64,000 nt of DNA from Silene conica (lineage: Eukaryota > Streptophyta > Magnoliopsida > Caryophyllales > Caryophyllaceae). Positions 43,369 through 55,400 of this stretch are shown here, one piece after another. Numbering within the stretch: position 1 is the first letter of the stretch; each line of letters starts with the position of its first letter. A model generated the notes under the pieces. It saw nothing but the letters and a program-made list of their open reading frames with translations. It made no database searches and was not told the DNA's origin. The stretch lies in assembly GCA_029255685.2 (NCBI GenBank), contig CM055319.2, positions 34,745,068 through 34,809,067 of the forward strand, in the 5' to 3' direction. Made by a program: the position numbers and the translations under genes.

Positions 43369-43376
43369 TTAATAAT

Positions 43377-44678
43377 ATGCTTGGTTATTTTGAAGTTAAT
43401 TATGGGGTAAATTTTAATTGGATGATAATAACTAGGAAAGTTAATTTTTTGATTAATGAGTTCATTGAAGATTTGTTTGGAATATAGGAGTAATGGAAAC
43501 TAAGGAGGTATTTTTTCCGTTAGGGGGGGGGGGGGGGGGTTGTCTTCATAGGGGTAATAGATTTAAAAGATGAATAATTACTCTCATACGAAACATGAAA
43601 AATGCACCTTATATATCACTCTCATATTCATTCTCCTAAAAAATATAATATTATCTATATAAAAGTATATAACAACAACCACTACACATGAATTGGACGT
43701 GTCGCACTCACGTAAAAAAATTTCCCACCGAAGTTCCCAATATGTACAATCGATTTTTGGAAAATCAAATATTGTAAAATAAGACCAAATTGCACGTGCA
43801 ATATTCTATAAAAAAATCAAATATTTGTATAATCGATTTTACATTGTGCTACCTTTGTTTAGACTATAAAAATATTCTATATAAAGTCGTGTAAAACTAT
43901 TCTATATAAATATTCTAAAAAAATTATTATATATATCTTTAAATTTAGGCACTTCTTGGAAAAAATATTCAATGACATTTTTAAATCAAATATTGACGGA
44001 TTGTCAAATTATCTTTCCACTAAGAGATTTTTTAACAAAATATGTCTCACATGCCCGTCTAAATGAGTTAAGGCTCACCCAAAATCTTAAGTTGAGTTTT
44101 GGATTTTCAAGACTCTGTTAAGACTTTGGTAGATTATTGGTAGTCTTGGGTGAGTCTTGTATTAAGATTTACCAAATTATTGTCTCGAGACTACCAATAA
44201 TCTTATACTAAGATTTACATTATTTTACACCATGCCAATTTCACTACCGTTAAAATTCTATCTATATTCTTTACAATATAATATATTACGTACTTATCTT
44301 TAGCCTTCATACTAATATTCTTATTTTATGAAAGCTCATAGATGTAATATATATTGCTTTTATTATTATATTTTCTCTCTTTCAGTAGCAAAGTAAAAAT
44401 TGTTGAGTTTCTTTTATTAATTAATACTTAAATACATATTTGTTAATTACTTGTGTTGGTCATTGATTGATAGCTCAAACCTTGAGAGTTTCATGATTTA
44501 TTTTCATATTAACCTAGCTAAAGACTTTTACTCATAAACACGGATAAAAATTATAAGGTCAAATTACTTAAACATATGTATAAAAAATTATAAAATAAAA
44601 TACAAAAACATAAAATTAAAAATAATAATAATCAAAAGAAAGAGAAATAATTTGTGAGCATAATTTGTGAAGTTGGGA

Positions 44679-44685
<7 letters not shown>
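43377..44685. other. Unassigned AT-rich DNA
   Basis: About 1.3 kb. A short tandem-like region near 44090-44220 repeats agtcttgg/agattta/accaataatctta phrases in both orientations. No gene or RNA is supported. Part may belong to the minus-strand Helitron whose 5' end lies at 45087. Confidence 0.45.
43523..43539 (+). repeat. Poly-G run of about 17
   Basis: A homopolymer of about 17 G in AT-rich DNA; exact length may be affected by sequencing. Confidence 0.85.

Positions 44686-44746
<61 letters not shown>
44686..44746. repeat. (TA)n microsatellite
   Basis: About 60 bp of TA repeats. Confidence 0.92.
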
Positions 44747-44749
<3 letters not shown>

Positions 44750-44839
44750 GCAAGAAAGATAAAAATAACTATAACTATAATTATGATAAGACTCTTGTAA
44801 TATTACGTATGTAACTTTACAATCAAGTAGAGATAAAAT

Positions 44840-45087
44840 TTTGTAAGACTCCTATAAGAAAGTATTTCTTAATTTAAATAATATTTTATATTTTATTTTA
44901 ATATTTGATTTATAATTTTCTTGTTATCACTCCTATAAGAAAGTCTTTATTTCTTAATTAAAATAATATTTTATTTTGTATTTTAATATTTGATTTATAT
45001 TTTTTTTATCATATAATTATAATTACTTAAATAATTGACAAAACATAAACCAATGAAATCGCCCGAAAAGTTTTTTTTTAAGTATAT
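44840..45087 (-). mobile_element. Helitron 5' end (minus), homologous to 53050-53297
   Basis: On the minus strand it begins tatacttaaaaaaaaacttt, then cgggcgatttcattggttta, the same 5' pattern as three other Helitron ends here (gaacttttnggagcgattt...attgg). About 230 bp match 53065-53290, including a duplicated taagaaagtatttcttaatt phrase. Its 3' end further left was not found. Confidence 0.6.
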
Positions 45088-45574
45088 ACTAGATTTAATG
45101 TCCGAGCGATGCTCGGACCAATTTGTAATAATCTATCATTATGATGTATCAATCAATATATATACTTAAAAGAGGAACTTTTGGAGCGATTTTATTGGCT
45201 ATTATTTTCATGCGATTTGATTGGCTAATTAAAAAAGCTAATTAAATTAAGTTGGCTAATAAAAAAAGATTTTATTATCACTTTAATGCGATTTAAAAAA
45301 AAATGTGTAATACAAAATCTATCTAATTGAGTCTTTCTCTCCTACCCAAATGGATGGACGACTTCAACAGCATGTCTCAAAGTCTTTTATTTCATTCCAA
45401 CCTGCCATATATACTAATTAAAAAAATCAACTATCTAAATATATATACAATTCAACTTCTATCACGCTTCTTTAAAACATGCATCACAACCTTATATAAA
45501 TACACACATAACGTTCATTGAAACATCAATAATTGCAAAAATAATTCTTTGTCTTCCTCTATCTCCTAGCAATG

Positions 45575-46130
45575 GCAGGATGACATTTGTACATCCCATC
45601 GCAAGAGAGCATTATTACCTCGGTCAACTTCTAAACTTGCTAAAGGGATCGAAGAGTTTCCAGGAAATAAGAACAGTAGATGGACACCCTCATTCTACTT
45701 TAAAAAGAAACATGTTTCGCAAGGGGACTATTGAATAATGACAAGGAATAGAACGACGCGCTTGATGAGGCGAATAAATAGGTGATGCCTTCGCAGCTCC
45801 ACGAGTTATTTGTGACAATGCTGTTATTTTGTGAGGTGAAAAACGACCTCAAACTATGGAATCGTAGTCGAGAAATGATCTCTGAAGACATTGAAAGACA
45901 GAAAATGAGGCTATTTAACCACCCCGGACTTGTGCTAATATAGGAGGTGAAGATAGCTTATACATCAATCCAAAAAGAACAACTGAATGCACAATAAGTC
46001 TAGCCAAGTAATATTTATATGGACCCGGAGGAACCAGGAAGACTTTCTTATACACAACCAATTCGACAAGGATCAGATCAGAAGGTGAAATTGTACTCAA
46101 CGTAGCATCATCGGGTAATATAAGAGCTTT
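45575..46130 (+). pseudogene. Helitron Rep/Pif1-helicase fragments
   Basis: Three blocks match the plant Helitron helicase. First, RMTFVHPIAREHYYLGQLLN and KSFQEIRTVDG (45578-45700) correspond to the helitron-like N-terminal part of the helicase region (VHPxxxERYYLRxLL...RTVNG). Second, QLHELFVTMLLFCEVKNDLK and EMISEDIERQKM (about 45790-45905). Third, YGPGGTRKTFLYT (46018-46056), the Pif1 Walker A motif, with R where G is usual (GPGGTGKT). The blocks are in order but separated by stops and deletions; the HUH nuclease part and later helicase motifs are absent. Clearly dead. Confidence 0.85.
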
Positions 46131-46779
46131 AAATTAGATGAAGCAGTTGAATCACCAAGCTGGCTTATTGGGCATGTATTCCTTTATAAAACCATAAATG
46201 AAAGCAATTATTTAATGGAGAAATGTGAATATTCATATTCACAAATTCTCATTTCAAAATGTTATTATCCGTTTTAAACGTAAGACGGGTCAAATACATT
46301 GATTCCGTTATAAGTTTAAAACTGACATGCCTTATTGTAAAAGTTTATGTGATCATAATAATTATTATAAACGATCTAGAAAAATTTACCATCTAACGAG
46401 ATGGCTGACAAAATAAACAGATATTCCCTCCGATCCAAACAGATGGTAATTTGTCTGGATCGCAGGGAGTATTATAGCTAGCCTTATAAAAAGAGGAGAG
46501 AAGTTACAGAACTTGTGATGAGGTGTGCACATCGTCAACTGAAAGCATAGGGCAATATACATACATACAATCCTACCTCCCCACGAGTTGAAACTGAAGA
46601 AAGGATTGCCCTGGATGTTGCTCAGAAACATAAACCCGTCCAAAGGGTTTTGTAACGGCACACAACTAATGTGCTAAAAAGACGACAGTATCTACTGCGG
46701 CAATGTTATGCAATGACAATAAACAAAAGTCAAGGTCAATCACCACATATGTGGTCACAAATGAATACCAATACGAGAT

Positions 46780-47215
46780 TAAAAGAATCACGAGCTTAAA
46801 TATACGAGCACATAAGAATATGGTTTATTAAGATGAGAATACGGGCTAATATAAACAGAATACGAAAAACACAAGCTAATTGAAACACTTCTCGAGCTAC
46901 AAAATACGAATATATAAGAAATACGAGCTAATGTAAAAGGAATAAGAACTTAAGAGAACCAGGAACTAAAAAATACGAGGACATAAGAACGCGAGTTATT
47001 AATGTAAGAATGCGCTCTAATACAGCTATTAAGCTAAGAATATGAACTAATGTAAAAAAAAATACGAGCTATTAAGATACGAATACGAGCTAATGTAAAA
47101 AAAACATACCAGCATATAAGAAGATCACGAACTTACAAATACGAGCTAAAGTGAAAAATACGATCTAATGTAAAAAAAAATACGAGTTAATGTTAAAAGA
47201 TTACGAGCTTCAACT
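46780..47215 (+). repeat. Degenerate repeats of tacgagctaatgtaaaa
   Basis: A dozen or more imperfect copies of a unit about 20-30 bp long built on aatacgagctaatgtaaaaa, with variants at aagaatacgagct. Inside the plus-strand Helitron. Non-coding. Confidence 0.7.
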
Positions 47216-47596
47216 ATCTTCATATATTAAAAATATTGGAATAAAAAATTCTTCAAGATGATGTTTAAATGAAAAGTATACAAGTTATTATAAAAATATA
47301 TGTGCTTAAAAACCTATTTTGACAGTGATGCGTAATAAGTAAGTGTCTTTCCAAGACCATTGAATCGGAGGTACATGTTTCCGTTTTCATTGAAGTTTCA
47401 TGCAGTTTCAACGTTCCATGTTGTTTCATTGATGACGATACATCTGATATTTCATTAGCCATAAAAAACAATCATACTTGAATTATTCCCTATATATGTC
47501 TATTATACTTAGTATTTTTAGAGATTAACTGTTATGATAATTACTTTGAAAATATGTCAAGATATTACCCGGGCAACGCCCGGGCTTGAAATCTAG

Positions 47597-48959
47597 TTTG
47601 TAGTTATTTTTGATGAAAGCTATAAGAGCTTACTTTCTCTTAAGTGAACTCATATGAGTTGAACTGAACTTATAACTTATAGAGAAATGGTATAAGTTGA
47701 GGTTACTTTTTTAAATTGAATTTATAAAGTGAATTAAACTTTTAAGAGTTCAACTGAACTCGTGGGAGCGTGCTTAGAGTTTAATGTTCTCAAGTAAATT
47801 GATTACTTACTATATATGCTATAATATATAGTACTCTAGGTTATGTTCTTTTGCACAAAATTTGATTGAACTGAATTGAACTTATATGCAATATAAGAAC
47901 TGAACTTAAATTATTTTATATGTCATGAACAGTACTCGTCTCTTCTTCGTGCTAATTCTATTGAAATAAATACCTAAATTATAAATAGTTTTATCCAATT
48001 TTTTGTCTACTAAGTCTTGGCAAATCTTTATCCAAACCCTAAAAGAATAGAAATAATGTATTAAGCTTCGTGCAATAACGTTGGACTTGTTGGTTGTCTA
48101 TGTTCGCTGCCACATATATGTCATGTACGATCTTATTTCATAGTTATTTAAGACATCAAATATATTATAAAGGTCATATTATCACAACTATATGTATTAT
48201 AAATGTCAAAAATAATTTTACGTAGCAATAAGATGATCTAAAAGTAACATTATGCCTACTAAAACACTTAATAAAATAAAGAAAAAATATAATAATATTG
48301 TGATAGACTATAGTAGAGTAATAACTACCCATAGGCCATAACTCCATAAGATAATAGAAGACTCTTAAATCCTCATTGATTTCATGGTTTTATATCTGGA
48401 TGTTCATTAGGATAAATATAACAACTTTTATTGGTGATCTCTTTTTATCTTATATTTATTTTATAGATAGCATGATTTTTGTATTAATTAGAGACTTAAT
48501 GCTTGTGACATTCGAAGATCAGAGGTATACATCTGATGAAGGGATTCTCTGTAACTGCTCCTAAATCCATTTTTCAATTGAGTATTTTATAAATTTAATC
48601 TTAATCTTGATTAAATAATTAAAAGGAGGACGGAAAAAAGACTTTCATAAAGATTGTATGTAACACGAGTTCTGATTAAATACTACTTGAACGGCATTAT
48701 TTTTTACATTAACGTGGGAAAATATATACATTTTTGAAATGAATTTATTAAAAGTTGAACTAACCCATTGTAATTTGATGCCTTATATGCATTAAGCATT
48801 CGTCAAACATGGCCAAAGACTACTATTGTCCGTAATAGGCTTAATTAGAGATGTAAATTTTACTCCTACTCCATACTTTTGGCAACAATTTTCATGTGAA
48901 AACTTTTTGTGTGAATTACAAAAGGGAATTGGTTAATTTGAACAGATATTATTAGTATA
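47597..48959. other. Helitron continuation, AT-rich, no gene
   Basis: About 1.36 kb with aagttgaactgaacttata phrases in both orientations around 47640-47910. The 62-codon ORF near 48376-48564 has no recognisable domain. Probably the remaining part of the minus-strand Helitron ending at 45089. Confidence 0.45.
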
Positions 48960-49553
48960 CTAGTGTAACACCCGTGAAAATTCACGGAATTGTGTATTTA
49001 GTTTTTAAATAATAGATGACGATAAATTATAGTTATTATAAAACCACAATTATTATAATTTTTATATAAAATTTGTATATATATTTATAAAATATATAAT
49101 ATCATTTGATTTTTTTATAATAGGGAATTAGGTAACATATGACAATGTTAATAAGCGTAATAATTGTAAGACGGGATAAAACATTCTAATTTGAGAACAT
49201 TATGATGTGTAAATTTATAAAAACTCAAAATTAAGAGAATTATTTTCTATAAAATGCATAAAATAGAAACTGCGTAAAAAACCGATTGTACCAAACGTTT
49301 CCATAAAAAAGATTAAATTTTAAAGAGGAAAAAAACCACTTCACACCACCAACATCTTAGATGGCAAAAGGCCAAGATCACACAGTATTCCTCAGAAGTC
49401 CACCGACGTTGACGTTCTTTTTGTGTGGATCTCATATTCTCAAGATCAGCTACAATAATAGTAAAAAAAAACCTCACTATGTAGCTAAAACGTGAATAAT
49501 TCGTAAAGGTATCTAAACTGAATTTGCATGAAGTAAATTAAATAATTAAAAAA

Positions 49554-49987
49554 AAACATCTGAAGTAGGTCGATAAACTGCTGCTTTACCCTTTGTTGAT
49601 TGGTTAGTTGTATATCTTCGCCCATGAGTATTTGTTATTTCACGCAACTCTAAAATTGGATCATCTAAAAGATATAAAAAATAATCAAGAAAGTTGGAAA
49701 ATGAACCCAAGCACAACGTTTCACAGGAGCAATGTTTGTGGAGTATTTGATTAATTAAGGGACACCAAGGGGGTTGAACTATTTTGCAACTTATCATTTT
49801 TTGTAAACTGTTTAATCAACAATAACTGGGAGAAAATACAAATGCTAACACTATTGAAAAACTTTTACATTAGAGATTCGTTAAAAGTAAAATTAGTATA
49901 AAACATATGAACTAACCTTTATTGCCTTCACTGCCTTTTCTTTTATTGTTCTTTGGTGTTTGTTGTTGAGATTTAGATCCTACCATG
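49554..49987 (-). CDS. Possible spliced gene fragment inside a Helitron
   Basis: Minus strand. ATG at about 49987 opens MVGSKSQQQTPKNNKRKGSE, then a GT-like donor (aaggttagt, about 49917). After about 240 bp a segment ending at 49554 contains DDPILELREITNTHGRRYTT, preceded by a pyrimidine-rich tract and AG. No family recognised. It may be a captured host fragment or a Helitron accessory gene. The exon boundaries are my guess. Confidence 0.22.
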
Positions 49988-50139
49988 GATATAGTGGTTT
50001 TTGATTTGATGTTTGTTTTGAGAGAATTTCTAATACGTGATATGGAATTGTGTTACACTACTTGAAGGGCTTAGCAATTGTAGAATTCTAATAATCTGGT
50101 TTTAGAACATTCCAAATTCAAACACAGTTATCTAAAAGA

Positions 50140-50560
50140 CAAAGATTTGAATCAGTCTTTTATTTTATGGAAAATTGGAAAAAAAAAAAAAGCAAATCAT
50201 TTGACACAGTTTTTATGTGAATTGTAATTAGTCGTTTATTTTATGGAAAATTGGAAAAAAAAAAAAAGAAAATTTGAATCAGTCTTTTATTTTATAGAAA
50301 ATTGGAAAAATGAAAACAGTTGTTTATTTAATTTGTATTGAATCAGTGTTTTATTTTATGGAAAATTGGAAAATTGGAATCAGTTGTTTATTTAATGCAT
50401 ATTGGAATCGGTCTTTTTTATGGAAATTTGGATTTTATAGACAATAATTGTACACGGTTTTTAACTATGTTGTAATCAAACATTTTTTTATTGAATATCG
50501 GGTTTTGTAGGCAATAATAGTACACGGTTTTTTTCTGGAATATTTGGTTGAAAAGACAAT
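50140..50560 (-). repeat. Degenerate tandem repeats of about 60-80 bp
   Basis: Five or six units sharing cttttattttatggaaaatt followed by ggaaaaa and an attggaatcagt phrase, with two runs of about 13 A. Inside the 3.7-kb Helitron. Confidence 0.75.
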
Positions 50561-51639
50561 AATTTTACACGGCTTACATGACAGTTGACATGACAATTAT
50601 CGTTTCCTTTGAATGTGAGACACTCTTTTCTAAAAAATATTGAATAAAGTGAGACTCTTAATCTGATTTTATTTATTTGTTCAAAATTGAAGGAACAAAA
50701 TTTTTGGATGATTATTATTGTTATTTTCTAAATCGTTTATGATGTACGGGTGACATTGATATTTTTTTTCAACTTCTCTGTTAAAAAGTGAAAGTAATGA
50801 ATTATAAAAGCCAAGTTTGTTTATCGAAAATAGGCTGTTATTTTAAGTCGTCTAAATATTTAATTTTTTTTTATCATAATCGTTTTCGCTGGCTTCATAT
50901 TGTTAAATAAATTATACCGTAAAGTTTATCATAAAAAGTAAGAATAAAGATGATTGATCAACTTCTCTGTTAAAAAGTGAAAGAATATTATCAAAATCTT
51001 GATAATATATAATGTATATTATTATTAGGAGTAAATATACTGTTATTCGTATAAGATAATTGTTTGTTATAATGTTGCCTTATTAGTAGAAGATTAGGTA
51101 GGATTGACTAATAAGAGTAGAGTTGTACATATTGCACAATTATCATGAATGAGAAGTATCAATTCAATTCCCAAATACACAGAGTCCTTGATACAGAAAC
51201 AAAGAGTCCTCTGATACAGAAATTCCTAAAAAGTGAAAGTAATCAATTATAAATAAAAGCTTGTTTATCGAAATCGGAGTAGGTTTGCTATTTATAATAT
51301 CAGGAAGGAAATAAATCGGTAAGACTGAAACTTTGACATTCTTCAGATCTGCTTACAGTTTTTATTATAAATTTATTTCGCGCGAGTTAAACTTTATTGC
51401 AACTGCTTAGAAATGAACTTCTTATAATGACAGGTACAAATTTACGGGAGATCAAATGTCATTTACAATAACCATAATAAGAGTAGTTGAGACTGTTGGT
51501 ATTTTCGAAATTTGTAATTCTTATAAAAGTAGTTGGGAGTGTTGGTATTTTCCAATTTTTTTCAAATGTGTATTTGCACGAGTGACTCTTGTTATTATAC
51601 GGGTGAATTATCACTGACTTGGGGAATCAATATATTTTG

Positions 51640-52080
51640 TAATTCTTATAATAATAAGTTGTTTATTTAATGTGAATTGGAATGAGTTTTATGGAGAATT
51701 GCAATTTATAGGTAATAATTGTATACTAATGGTTTGGTAGATTTTGAATTTGTGACTGTTAGTTTTATACGGTTTTGACACGATTTTTATGTGTATTGTA
51801 ATTAGTTTATTTAATGTGAATTGCAATGAGTATTATGGAAAATTGGAATCAGACGTTTTTTTATTGAATATAGGGTTTTGTAAGCAATAATTGTACACAA
51901 TTAATCAACGTTTTTTTTTTTGGAAAATTGAAAAATTGTAATAAGTAGTTTATTTAATGTTAATTGGAGTGAGTTTTATGGAAAATTGGAATCAGACTTT
52001 TTTATTGAATATAGGGTTTTGATAGCAATATTTGTACACAATTTTACACGGCTTACATGTCAGTTGACATGACAATTATC
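51640..52080 (-). repeat. Second set of the same degenerate repeats
   Basis: Units with gtttatttaatgtgaattgg, tttatggaaaattggaatca and tattgaatatagggttttgt, matching the set at 50140-50560 and ending in the same acggcttacatg...gacatgacaattatcg phrase (52036-52083 against 50571-50602). Confidence 0.7.
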
Positions 52081-52636
52081 GTTTCATTTGATTGGCTGAA
52101 AAAAAACTGAAATGGTGAGGTTAAATAAGAGGCCTTGTAGAACACTTTTCTGAATTATTGTTGCGCCACGTCAGCTATGTTACAAGATTCTTTTATATAT
52201 ATAATGATTTTTGTAACACACTTCAATGAAATAGCAATTAATGATTTCATATATACACACAATCAAAGTTATGCCTAAAAAAGATTCATATAAGATGCAA
52301 TTATAATATAATCCTAAGATACTAGATATACGAGAGAATTATAGAAAAATGATTCAACTGTTTTTTTTTTACAAATTTGATTCAATTATGCATGTATATA
52401 TACTATTTTCATCTGTTTTGTTACAAAGTTATTTATTTGAAGTCTAATAGTCTTTGGGATAGTTTTGAAGTATTTCACGTGAATTGGTTTAGTTGTTATA
52501 GTTTTATTCCCTTTTGAATTAGTTGAGATTCTAATAAATTTTATCTTTTCTTATTTTTATTTTGAAACCCATTATTGTATTCTTCAACCAATCACGTTCG
52601 CTCGAAAAAAGTTTCCTTTAATAATATAAATAGATA

Positions 52637-53297
52637 CTAGATTTAATGCCCAGACAATGTCCGGGCCTACTTGTAATATCCTATGTTTATGATGTTATAA
52701 TACTCCAAGGTCATGCTATTTTGCACTTAATTTTATTGAACTGGATATATAGAAACTCAACAAAATCCATAGGAGCTTATGATAAAATATTGGAAATTTT
52801 GTTGAGCCGTTATCGTGTGTAATTTTAATAATAAAAATATACTTATTAGTGTAATTTTCTTAGCTTGGATATGAATATGTACTCTTACTATTGAATATAC
52901 GCAAAATAAATCAATTGATAGCAGCAAAATGCAAATACAATCATCGAGATTGGTACAATAAGACGATCCAACTTTGAAGCCGGTAAGTGTGATACTCATT
53001 TGTAACCTTACAATTGTTAAAAGTCAAAACACAAGACAATTCTTAAAATACAAAAAAAATATTTTAATACTGTAATAAGAAAGTATGTTCTTAATTTAAA
53101 TAATATTTTATATTTTATTTTAATATTTGATTTATAATTTTCTTGTTATCACTCCTATAAGAAAGTATTTATTTCTTATTTTAAATAATATTTTATATTT
53201 TATTTTAATATATGATTTATAATTTTGTTTTTATCATATAACTATAATTACTTAAATAATTCACAAAATTTAAACTAATGAAATCGCTCGAAGAGTT
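52637..53297 (-). mobile_element. Short Helitron (minus), about 660 bp
   Basis: 3' end on the minus strand: hairpin gcccggacattgtctgggc (52648-52666) then attaaatCTAG at 52637. The 5' end is near 53297 (ggaactcttcgagcgatttc), where a (TA)n tract hides the first bases. About 230 bp at its 5' end are shared with 44840-45087. Non-coding; an 80-codon ORF on the minus strand is not recognised. Confidence 0.72.

Positions 53298-53299
<2 letters not shown>

Positions 53300-53355
<56 letters not shown>
53300..53355. repeat. (TA)n tract
   Basis: About 55 bp of pure TA, between a Helitron end and foldback copy 1. Confidence 0.95.
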
Positions 53356-53359
<4 letters not shown>

Positions 53360-53912
53360 TGAGATCCTATGAGAACCACCAATATAATGAGAACCGTGAG
53401 AACTCTACCATACGGACTTTTTTAAAAAAATTAACGACATATTTGGATTCGGCATGGAATTTTATGGCTAGAGAACATATTTCTTGGTCTAGAAAATATA
53501 TACTAGTGACGGAAATCGAGGCGAGATACGTATTATTAATTTTCATGCACCTACTACCGATTTTGACGTATCTTTCATTTTTCATGCACCTAGAACTCGT
53601 TTTAATGCACGTAGAGCCTATTATTTCATGCACCTAGTAATCATTTTCATGCATGTAAAAAATTTCATGCACGTAGTGGTTGTTTTCGTGCATTTATAGC
53701 CGTTTTAATATGCCTAATTGTATTTTGGTACACTAAGTATATATTTTATTAAAAATTAATTTTTTTTGTTTAATGATACTAAAATGTGTATTTCAATAAG
53801 TTAAACTAATGGTAATTGATCCATCAAAACGTTCTAAGCGAGATTTGGTGGAGATTTAGTGAGGGTTCTCATGGTTCTCATTATAAGGGTGGTTCTCACC
53901 GGATCCCAACCC
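53356..53912. mobile_element. Foldback unit, copy 1 (557 bp), between (TA)n tracts
   Basis: Left end gaattgagatcctatgagaa, right end (other strand) gggttgggatccggtgagaa. Both then carry spaced TGAGAAC heptamers. The left arm also holds cttggtctagaaaatatata and the agtgacggaaa phrase common to copies 2-4, but the right arm is replaced by about 250 bp with at least seven ttcatgcacctag-like repeats (53535-53700). Non-coding. Confidence 0.82.
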
Positions 53913-54567
<655 letters not shown>

Positions 54568-54689
54568 CGGGATCCGGTGAGTCCACCTAAATATTTGAGT
54601 CCATGAGTCCATTTAGAGTATCACAAGTTGTATTAAAACATATCACGTTTTGCTTACACTACAATATCACAACCTTTTCAATATAATAT

Positions 54690-55400
54690 CACAGCAAACA
54701 ATATCACGCACCATATAAAACAATATCACGATATTTTTTTCCAAAATATTTTTTCCCGAAATTTTTTTTTCAACATTTTTTTTCAAAATTTTTTTTTTTG
54801 ATTTTTTTTCTCGATTTTTTTTTTAGAATTTTTTTTTGTGATATTATTTTGAAGAACCGGTGATATTGTAGTGAAAAAAAATTGAAAAAATTTTTCGAGA
54901 AAAAACGCCTTTTGTTAAACAATATCACGCACTATATTAAACAATATCACGAAATTTTTTCAAGAACTTTTTTTCCCGCAAATATTTTTTTCGAATTTTT
55001 TTTTTCAATTTTTTCTCTCGAATTTTTTTTCCGAAATATTTTTTTCTCGAATTTTTTTTTGTGATATTATTATGAAGAACCGATGATATTGTATTGAGTA
55101 ACTTGTGATATTGTAATGAAAAAAAATCGAAAAAAATTTCGAGAAAAAACGCATTTTGATAAACAATATCACGCACTATATTAAACAATATCACGAAATT
55201 TTTTCAAGAACTTTTTCTCCCGGAAATATTTTTCCAAATTTTTTTTTTCAATTTTTTCTCTCGAAATTTTTTTCCGAAATTTTTTTTCCGAAAATTTTTT
55301 TTGGTGATATTATTTTGAAGAACCGGTGATATTGTATTGAGTAACTTGTGATATTGTAATGAAAAAAAATTCGAGAAAAAACGCCTTTTTATTAAAAAAA
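54690..55400. repeat. Three tandem units of about 225-245 bp with AATATCAC/GTGATATT motifs
   Basis: Unit starts (aaacaatatcacgcac) lie near 54694, 54918 and 55160. Each unit has aatatcac on its left and gtgatatt on its right, separated by long T and A runs, so each can also fold back. No gene; the Phe/Lys-rich ORFs here are low-complexity. Confidence 0.85.

Larger units (their letters stand above)
45153..47596 (+). mobile_element. Helitron (plus), 2.4 kb, with decayed Rep-helicase
   Basis: Starts TCAATATATATACTTAAAAG followed by aggaacttttggagcgattt, and ends with a GC hairpin (cccgggcaacgcccggg, 47568-47584) and ttgaaatCTAG before T. These are the TC start and hairpin-CTRR end of Helitrons, which move by rolling-circle replication and make no target duplication. 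Inside are remnants of the RepHel protein (45575-46130), a small hairpin like a minimal Stowaway (46424-46472, tattccctccgatcc / ggatcgcagggagta) and a run of degenerate tacgagctaatgtaaaa repeats (about 46780-47215). Confidence 0.85.
45089..48957 (-). mobile_element. Helitron (minus), 3' end at 45089, interrupted by another Helitron
   Basis: On the minus strand the 3' end is a hairpin (gtccgag...ctcggac, 45100-45118) followed by attaaatCTAG and then T, the Helitron terminus. A plus-strand Helitron (45153-47596) interrupts it. After 47596 the sequence again resembles the 3' part of the Helitron at 52637 (gtactctaggttatgttctt near 47831 against 52700). The 5' end is inferred to meet the next Helitron 3' end at about 48957. 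Non-coding remainder. Confidence 0.6.
48960..52634 (-). mobile_element. Helitron (minus), 3.7 kb
   Basis: On the minus strand it starts TCTATTTATATTATTAAAGG and aaacttttttcgagcg (52634 leftward), sharing the local Helitron 5' pattern, and ends with hairpin ccgtgaaaattcacgg (48972-48987) and gtgttacaCTAG at 48960. The interior holds a possible two-exon gene fragment (49554-49985) and two sets of long degenerate repeats (50140-50560 and 51640-52080). The two repeat sets end in the same phrase, cagttgacatgacaattatc, so a 1.5-kb internal duplication is likely. No RepHel code seen. Confidence 0.65.
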
